A stretch of DNA of 38,821 nt from an uncultured bacterium (lineage in GTDB: Bacteria > Planctomycetota > Phycisphaerae > Phycisphaerales > UBA1924). Below the pieces are notes generated by a model. The model did not search any database, had not been told where the DNA came from, and was given only the letters and a program-made list of their open reading frames with translations. Positions 34,116 through 38,821 of the stretch are shown piece by piece. Where the stretch lies: the NCBI GenBank assembly GCA_903834785.1, contig CAILKP010000013.1:1-38821 (forward strand), written 5' to 3'. Position 1 is the stretch's first letter; each line of letters starts with the position of its first letter. A program made the position numbers and the translations under genes.

Positions 34116-34673
34116 ATGTCCAAGAAGGCCCCCTCAACCCGCCGCACCGCCGTACCCGCCCAGTCCAAGACGAAGTCCAAGGCCAGGTCCGCCGCCCGGC
34201 CGCCGCACGTGGCCATCATCGTTTCCCGCTACAACCACTCGGTGACTGACGCCCTGCTGGCTGGTTCATTGGCCGAGGCGGACCGTCTCGGTGCCGAGGC
34301 GAGCGTGTACGACGCCGCGGGGGCCTTCGAGATCCTCGGCACTGCCGCAGCCGCGGCAGAGTCCGGCCGTTTCGATGGCATCCTCTCCCTTGGCTGCATC
34401 ATCAAGGGTGAGACCAAGCACGACGACTACCTCGCCCACGCGGTCACCTCAGGCCTGGGCAACCTCTCGATGGCCACCGGCATCCCGGTTTCGCTCGGCG
34501 TGCTCACCGTCAACACCCAGCAGCAGGCCCTTGATCGCGCCGGCGGCAAGCACGGCAACAAGGGTGCCGAGGCCATGACCGCCCTGCTGGACATGATCGG
34601 CATCTGCCGCGCCATCCGGGCGGGCACATCCGCACCCCAGCTCAGCGGCAAGCCCGACAAACTCAAACGCTGA
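34116..34673 (+). CDS. ribH: 6,7-dimethyl-8-ribityllumazine synthase
   Basis: A 185-residue cytoplasmic enzyme that condenses 5-amino-6-ribitylamino-uracil with 3,4-dihydroxy-2-butanone 4-phosphate, the penultimate step of riboflavin synthesis. The catalytic histidine lies in GCIIKGETKHDDY, and GVLTVNTQQQALDRAGGK is the other family signature. A basic, low-complexity N-terminal extension (residues 1-29) precedes the domain. AAAGG at 34103-34107 is eight bases from the ATG. nusB follows 90 bases later, the common ribH-nusB pairing. Confidence 0.96.
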   Translation: MSKKAPSTRRTAVPAQSKTKSKARSAARPPHVAIIVSRYNHSVTDALLAGSLAEADRLGAEASVYDAAGAFEILGTAAAAAESGRFDGILSLGCIIKGETKHDDYLAHAVTSGLGNLSMATGIPVSLGVLTVNTQQQALDRAGGKHGNKGAEAMTALLDMIGICRAIRAGTSAPQLSGKPDKLKR

Positions 34674-34763
34674 GCCTGCCCCGGCCGCCGAATCGCCGCT
34701 GACTCCCGCCCGCTTACCCTTTCGCTCCACTCCCCGGCCTCGCCACCACGCACTCCACCCCTC

Positions 34764-35237
34764 ATGGCTTCGAACCGAGACAAACGCCGCTACGCCTTCC
34801 AGGCCCTCTACCAGTTTGATGCCCACGGCCCCACCGCCGGCGAGCAGGTTTCCGCATGGCTCGGAGAAACGGCCGGCCTGACGCCCGAGGAACGCACCGA
34901 GATCTACAAGCTCGCCGTCGACGCCTTCGCCGCCCGCGACAAGGCCGATCACGAGTTCCGGGAGCTCGCGCCCACCTGGCCGGCCCACCGCCAGCCCGCC
35001 GTCGACCGGGCGATCCTCCGCCTGGCCCACTTCGAGCTCGCCCGCCCCGGCGGCATGGAGAAGGGCCGGCTGATCATCAACGACGCCATCGAGCTGACCA
35101 AGGAATACAGCACCGATCGCTCCCCCAGCTTCGTCAACGGCCTGCTTGACAAGGTCTACAAGCGCCTCGGCGGCGGGGCAACTGCAACAACCGCAATCGA
35201 CGCCCCTGCCCCCGGCGAGACCCCGGCCGCCAAGTAA
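34764..35237 (+). CDS. nusB: Transcription antitermination protein NusB
   Basis: A 157-residue cytoplasmic RNA-binding protein that with NusE (S10) binds boxA in rRNA leaders and prevents premature termination. The family pattern is clear: N-terminal RDKRRYAFQALYQFD, central VDRAILRLAHFEL and INDAIELTKEYS followed by SFVNGLLDKVYK. The last 20 residues are an alanine/proline-rich tail. No Shine-Dalgarno is seen before the ATG. Confidence 0.96.
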   Translation: MASNRDKRRYAFQALYQFDAHGPTAGEQVSAWLGETAGLTPEERTEIYKLAVDAFAARDKADHEFRELAPTWPAHRQPAVDRAILRLAHFELARPGGMEKGRLIINDAIELTKEYSTDRSPSFVNGLLDKVYKRLGGGATATTAIDAPAPGETPAAK

Positions 35238-35317
35238 ACCCGGCGTCATCATTCCCGCCCCCGCGTTCTGCGATCCCGCCCGCCTCAGGCACTCCATCAA
35301 ACCATACCATCCGCCCC

Positions 35318-36229
35318 ATGCTCACCCCCGCCTTCAGCTCTGTTGCCTGCCCGGAGTGGACCCTCGACCGGATCGCCAAGGCCGCCGCCGAATACGGCTA
35401 CCCGGCCGTCGAGCTCCGCACCTTCGGTGACGGCTCGCTGAAGTTCGCTCATGAGCCCGCCCTGACCGGTTCTGAAAAGATCCGCGCCATGTTCAGCGAT
35501 GCCGGTGTCTCGATCGTCTCGCTGGCGACCTCCATCAGCTTCCACCACGCTGTTGACCCACCGGTCCTCGGCCACGCCATCTGCGACAACGAGGACACGA
35601 TCCGCGCCGCCCGCCGGGCCATCGATCTGGCCAGCACCATCGAGTGCCCGCTCGTCCGCGTCTTTGGTTACCAGCTCGCCGGGTTCGGCGGCCGCAGCGC
35701 CACCGTCGGCCGTATCGCCGACCGCCTCACGCGCGTCATCGACCACGCCCACCACACCGGCGTGAAGGTGATGATCGAAAACGCCGGCGACTTCTCGACC
35801 GCCGCAGAGATCATGGAGATCGTTGATGCCGTGACCGGCCGCGCCCGCACCATCGGCCACAGCCCGCTCATCGGCGTGTGCTACAACGCCGCCGTCGGCC
35901 AGCTCGCCGGTGATGATCCCGTCGCTGCCGTGAACGTCCTCGGCGAGAAGCTCTTTGCCCTCCGCCTCAAGAACGTCGATGCCGCAGGCCGCCCGGTAAG
36001 CATCCTCCAGCCCGGTGCAGTCAACGCCCGCGCCGCGTTCGATGCAGCTCGCATGGCCGGCCTGAACGTCCCGGTCATCTTCGAGTGGGACCGCGCCTGG
36101 GTCAGCGATCTCGCCTCAGCCGAGTCTGTTCTGCCCGCCGTCGCCCCCGCCATGTTCGGCTGGATGACCGGTGCTCCCAACTCGGCCGATGCCCGCAACC
36201 ACCGCACCAATCCGCAGATCCACGCCTGA
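35318..36229 (+). CDS. Sugar phosphate isomerase/epimerase-like TIM-barrel protein
   Basis: A 303-residue cytoplasmic protein of the xylose isomerase-like TIM-barrel (AP_endonuc_2) superfamily, which covers sugar isomerases, epimerases and endonuclease IV. The family pattern includes MLTPAFSSVACPEWTLDRIA, EYGYPAVELR, an ENAGDFST strand and VIFEWDRAW. Two usual metal-ligand positions look altered: the Asp-containing strand reads GVCYNAAV and the usual HLKD strand reads RLKNVD, so the histidine is an arginine. It may bind metal differently or not be an isomerase. It starts 80 bases after nusB without an evident Shine-Dalgarno. Confidence 0.78.
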   Translation: MLTPAFSSVACPEWTLDRIAKAAAEYGYPAVELRTFGDGSLKFAHEPALTGSEKIRAMFSDAGVSIVSLATSISFHHAVDPPVLGHAICDNEDTIRAARRAIDLASTIECPLVRVFGYQLAGFGGRSATVGRIADRLTRVIDHAHHTGVKVMIENAGDFSTAAEIMEIVDAVTGRARTIGHSPLIGVCYNAAVGQLAGDDPVAAVNVLGEKLFALRLKNVDAAGRPVSILQPGAVNARAAFDAARMAGLNVPVIFEWDRAWVSDLASAESVLPAVAPAMFGWMTGAPNSADARNHRTNPQIHA

Positions 36230-36304
36230 ACTGAGCCGCTGCTTGCACAGCAGCCCCGCGGTCCGTCACAATCCCTGCACACGCAAGGCCAGTGAGCACG
36301 GTCT

Positions 36305-37363
36305 ATGAGCAGCGGACTCAACCAGCCGATGCTCCCCCCCGCCTCGCTGCCGGGTGACCCTGCCGGCCTCGCCCGGACAGTTCTCGAACTCACCCGCACA
36401 CTTGGGTTCGCCACCGCCGGCATCGCTGCAGCGGCTCCCTCCACGGAGGAGTCCCGCTACCGCCAGTGGATCGCCGCGGGCAAGCACGGCGAAATGGACT
36501 ATCTGGCCACCCAAGCCGATGCACGCGTAGACGTCTCCCGCGAACTCCCCGGCTGCCGCAGCGTGCTGCTCGTCGCCGAGCAGTACGCACCCCGCGGCAG
36601 CCCACCCGTCCCAGCCCCGCCCGGCCACGGCAAGGTCGCCCGTTACGCCCGGGGGCGTGACTACCACCTGACCATCAAGCAGCGGCTCCACCGTCTGGCC
36701 GACACACTCCGGTCCCGCTGGCCCGAGCATCAGTTCCGTTCCTTTGCCGACACCGCTCCCATCCTGGAGCGCGAACAGGCCGTCCGCTGCGGCATCGGGT
36801 GGATCGGCAAGCACACCCTGGTCATCAACCCGCGGCTGGGCAGCTACTTCCTCCTGGGTGGCATGCTCACGACCATGGACTGGCAACCCACACGCCCCGC
36901 CGCCGAGCAGCCCGATGGCCTGCCCCCGCTGATCACCGATTCCACCGATCGCTGCGGCAGTTGCACCCGCTGCATTGATGCGTGCCCCACGGGTGCCATC
37001 ACACCGTACAGCGTCGATGCTCGCCGCTGCGTGAGCTACCTGACCATCGAACACCGCTCCCCCACGCTGCCCATGCCCTTGCCGCACGATGACCGCTGGA
37101 TCTACGGCTGCGACATCTGCCAGGAGGTCTGCCCGCACAACACCGCCCGCGGCTGGGAGACGCCGATCGGCAGCGACTTTGCCACCTCTCGCGCCGCCGC
37201 ACTCGCCTCGCTGGATCTCGCGGCCATCATGGCCTGGGACCAGCCGGCCAAGGCCGCCGCCGTTGAGGGCACGCCAATGAGGCGCACCAAGCTAGAGCAG
37301 TTCCAGCGCAACGCCCGCATGCTCCAATCCCGCCAGAGCCCGCCTATACCACCGTCCATATGA
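36305..37363 (+). CDS. queG: Epoxyqueuosine reductase
   Basis: A 352-residue cytoplasmic, cobalamin-dependent iron-sulfur enzyme that reduces epoxyqueuosine to queuosine in tRNA, the last step of the pathway. The N-terminal domain carries the family's GEMDYLATQ and ARGRDYHLTIKQRL; the two [4Fe-4S] sites are seen in CGSCTRCIDACPTGAI and CDICQEVCPHN. It is slightly shorter than E. coli QueG and has no C-terminal HEAT-repeat extension. Its stop overlaps the next gene as ATGA, so it is translationally coupled to the RidA-like gene. Confidence 0.95.
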   Translation: MSSGLNQPMLPPASLPGDPAGLARTVLELTRTLGFATAGIAAAAPSTEESRYRQWIAAGKHGEMDYLATQADARVDVSRELPGCRSVLLVAEQYAPRGSPPVPAPPGHGKVARYARGRDYHLTIKQRLHRLADTLRSRWPEHQFRSFADTAPILEREQAVRCGIGWIGKHTLVINPRLGSYFLLGGMLTTMDWQPTRPAAEQPDGLPPLITDSTDRCGSCTRCIDACPTGAITPYSVDARRCVSYLTIEHRSPTLPMPLPHDDRWIYGCDICQEVCPHNTARGWETPIGSDFATSRAAALASLDLAAIMAWDQPAKAAAVEGTPMRRTKLEQFQRNARMLQSRQSPPIPPSI

Positions 37364-37863
37364 GCACATCCCCCTCATCAAACTCCGCCGCCCCCGGCCA
37401 CATCGAGGCCCGCCTTGCCGAACTCGGGCTAACGCTTCCTGCACCGATGAAGCCGGCCGGTGCCTACATCCCCACCCGCCGTGTCGGTGATCTGGTCTTC
37501 GTCGCCGGGCAGATTCCCGTTCGTGATGGCCGCGTGATCACCCAGGGCCATGTTCCCGAAACCGTGACGCTGGATGTCGCCCGCTCTTGTGCCGAGCAGT
37601 GCGTCCTCAACGGCCTTGCCGCGGTCAAAGGCGAGATCGGCAACCTGGACCTCATCGAGTGCGTCGTCCGCGTCGGTGTCTTCGTCGCCTGCGACCCGCA
37701 GTTTGAGGATCACCCCAAGGTCGCGGACGGTGCCAGCGAACTGCTCGCCCGTATCTTCGGCGATGCAGGCCGGCACGTCCGTGCGGCAGTCGGTGCACCC
37801 TCCCTGCCCCGCGGTGTGCCTGTCGAAGTCGAGTTTACCTTCAAGCTCCGTGCAGGAGCCTGA
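37360..37863 (+). CDS. RidA/YjgF/YER057c/UK114 family protein
   Basis: A 167-residue cytoplasmic protein of the RidA superfamily, whose characterised members hydrolyse reactive enamine/imine intermediates. Family stretches visible are GDLVFVAGQIPVRDG, ARSCAEQCVLNGLAAVKGEI and the C-terminal LPRGVPVEVEF. The N-terminus (1-20) is an extra low-complexity extension. It resembles the longer YjgF-like subgroup; whether it has deaminase activity is not shown. It overlaps queG by four bases. Confidence 0.9.
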   Translation: MSTSPSSNSAAPGHIEARLAELGLTLPAPMKPAGAYIPTRRVGDLVFVAGQIPVRDGRVITQGHVPETVTLDVARSCAEQCVLNGLAAVKGEIGNLDLIECVVRVGVFVACDPQFEDHPKVADGASELLARIFGDAGRHVRAAVGAPSLPRGVPVEVEFTFKLRAGA

Positions 37864-37971
37864 TCCGGATCCCCCGCTCCGCTGCAGCTTCGGCCGTCCG
37901 CCCGCTGCCAGTGCCCCCACTACCCTTGACCACGGACCTCCTGCGTTGCCAGCAGGTCGGCCCTCATCACC

Positions 37972-38821
37972 ATGCTGCGCCGTGTTTCGCTCGCAAACAA
38001 GTGCCTCCTGCTCTTCGGCATCGCCGTGGTGGGCATCATCGGCGCTTCGCTGCTCGTCGCGCTGTTCCGCATGAACGCGATGATCGATGAGGGCGAACTG
38101 GCCGCCGCACGTCAGGCAGCCCTCGTCTGGCAGGGCCAACTCCGCCGCCTGCCCGCCTCCAGCAGTGAAACGCTCCCCTCCTCGCCCGAACGCCTCTCCG
38201 CCGGCGATGTCGAACTGCTGCACTTCCGGCCCGACCAGATCGATCCGTACAAGGGCCGCGACGAGATCAAGGCCATCGTCCAATCCGCCTGGCGCCAAGC
38301 CATGGGTGATCCCGGCTTCGAGCAGATGGGCTCGGTCGACTGGGGCTGGTCGGCCCGCCGCTACATCATTGCCGTGCCCCTGCGGGCCGCCGCCGGCGAA
38401 TCCACGCCCGGTACCGTACCCACCGGGGACACCGCCGACAGCGACTCCGCGGCAGCCGACCCAAGTACCGCACCCGCGCCCAACCCCGACCCCGCGGCGG
38501 CCGCCTCCGCGAGCCCGTCATCCGCTCTGCCCGCGCCCGGCGCACGCCGACCAACCGGGCTGGTGCTGGCGGTCAAGACCAGCAACGCCGCCGCATCGTC
38601 GCTCTGGCTGTCGCTGGTCTTCCTGGTTTCCGTAGGCATCTTCGCCCTCGGCCTGGCCGTGCTGGTCTTCTATCTCATCACCAACAAGATCATCCTCCAG
38701 CCCGTCCGCCAGCTCCGCGCTACGGCCGAGGATGTGCGCTCGGGCAACCTCGACACCCGCTCGGACATCCAGACCGGCGACGAGCTTGAGGAACTTGCCG
38801 AAGCCTTCAACGAAATGCTCG
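37972..38821 (+). CDS. HAMP-domain membrane sensor protein, truncated by window end
   Basis: An incomplete frame of at least 283 codons, open to the window edge. It has an N-terminal TM helix (about residues 11-33), an extracytoplasmic region with a proline/alanine-rich stretch (about 140-195), a second TM helix (about 211-235) and a HAMP domain (about 236-283; LQPVRQLRATAEDVRSGNL, GDELEELAEAFNEML). The output domain is missing: histidine kinase, cyclase, phosphatase or chemoreceptor are all possible. The ATG at 37972 has no strong Shine-Dalgarno. Confidence 0.85.
   Translation, partial: MLRRVSLANKCLLLFGIAVVGIIGASLLVALFRMNAMIDEGELAAARQAALVWQGQLRRLPASSSETLPSSPERLSAGDVELLHFRPDQIDPYKGRDEIKAIVQSAWRQAMGDPGFEQMGSVDWGWSARRYIIAVPLRAAAGESTPGTVPTGDTADSDSAAADPSTAPAPNPDPAAAASASPSSALPAPGARRPTGLVLAVKTSNAAASSLWLSLVFLVSVGIFALGLAVLVFYLITNKIILQPVRQLRATAEDVRSGNLDTRSDIQTGDELEELAEAFNEML

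Noticed and set aside
1..38821. CRISPR array, insertion sequence or rRNA operon
   Set aside because: No regularly spaced repeats, transposase, terminal inverted repeats or rRNA sequence was recognised.

Overview
The window looks like a high-GC chromosome segment from a planctomycete, most likely class Phycisphaerae. The evidence is a secreted protein with a planctomycete-style C-terminal dockerin, a large tricorn-type protease, a pseudopilin with a carbohydrate-binding-like tail, a YGVYG-repeat fibre-like surface protein, a 7TM-HD phosphodiesterase, and many start codons without a clear Shine-Dalgarno sequence. This is judged from gene content only; no 16S gene is present.

Layout. 1-579 has no convincing gene and opens with a very C-rich tract. 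580-5162 (+) holds tatA, accD, an exported alkaline-phosphatase-superfamily hydrolase and a MmgE/PrpD dehydratase, closed by a symmetrical terminator. 5340-11523 (-) holds a secreted pair (fibre-like repeat protein, then a metzincin metalloprotease) and an orphan chemoreceptor ending in a PilZ-like domain. 11817-12802 (-) holds a SUI1/YciH translation factor and a stand-alone nuoE. A dockerin-type secreted protein follows (+). 13860-20358 is a split version of the ybeZ-ybeY-ybeX neighbourhood: ybeY and a CorC/CNNM-like protein on the minus strand, a lipoprotein-like gene, then divergent phoH and the 7TM-HD phosphodiesterase. 20602-27090 (+) holds a four-PAS hybrid histidine kinase and a tricorn-like protease. 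A pseudopilin (-), a small membrane protein (+) and tRNA-Leu(CAA) (-) come next.

28953-31349 appears less GC-rich than its surroundings and looks accessory. It carries two paralogous XRE-S24 (CI/LexA-like) regulators with a small overlapping ORF behind each and a promoter/operator-like palindrome, but no integrase or phage structural gene. By eye, both regulators keep the Ala-Gly hinge and the Ser but lack the catalytic Lys.

31350-38821 returns to core genes: a Memo-like protein with an unknown membrane protein (-), then on the plus strand a small basic protein, a non-coding interval with a strong minus-strand terminator and long-range complementarity (candidate structured RNA), ribH, nusB, a TIM-barrel isomerase-like protein, queG, a RidA-family protein and a HAMP sensor cut off by the window end. 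The best candidates for something undescribed are the paired repressor/small-ORF island and the structured RNA upstream of ribH.
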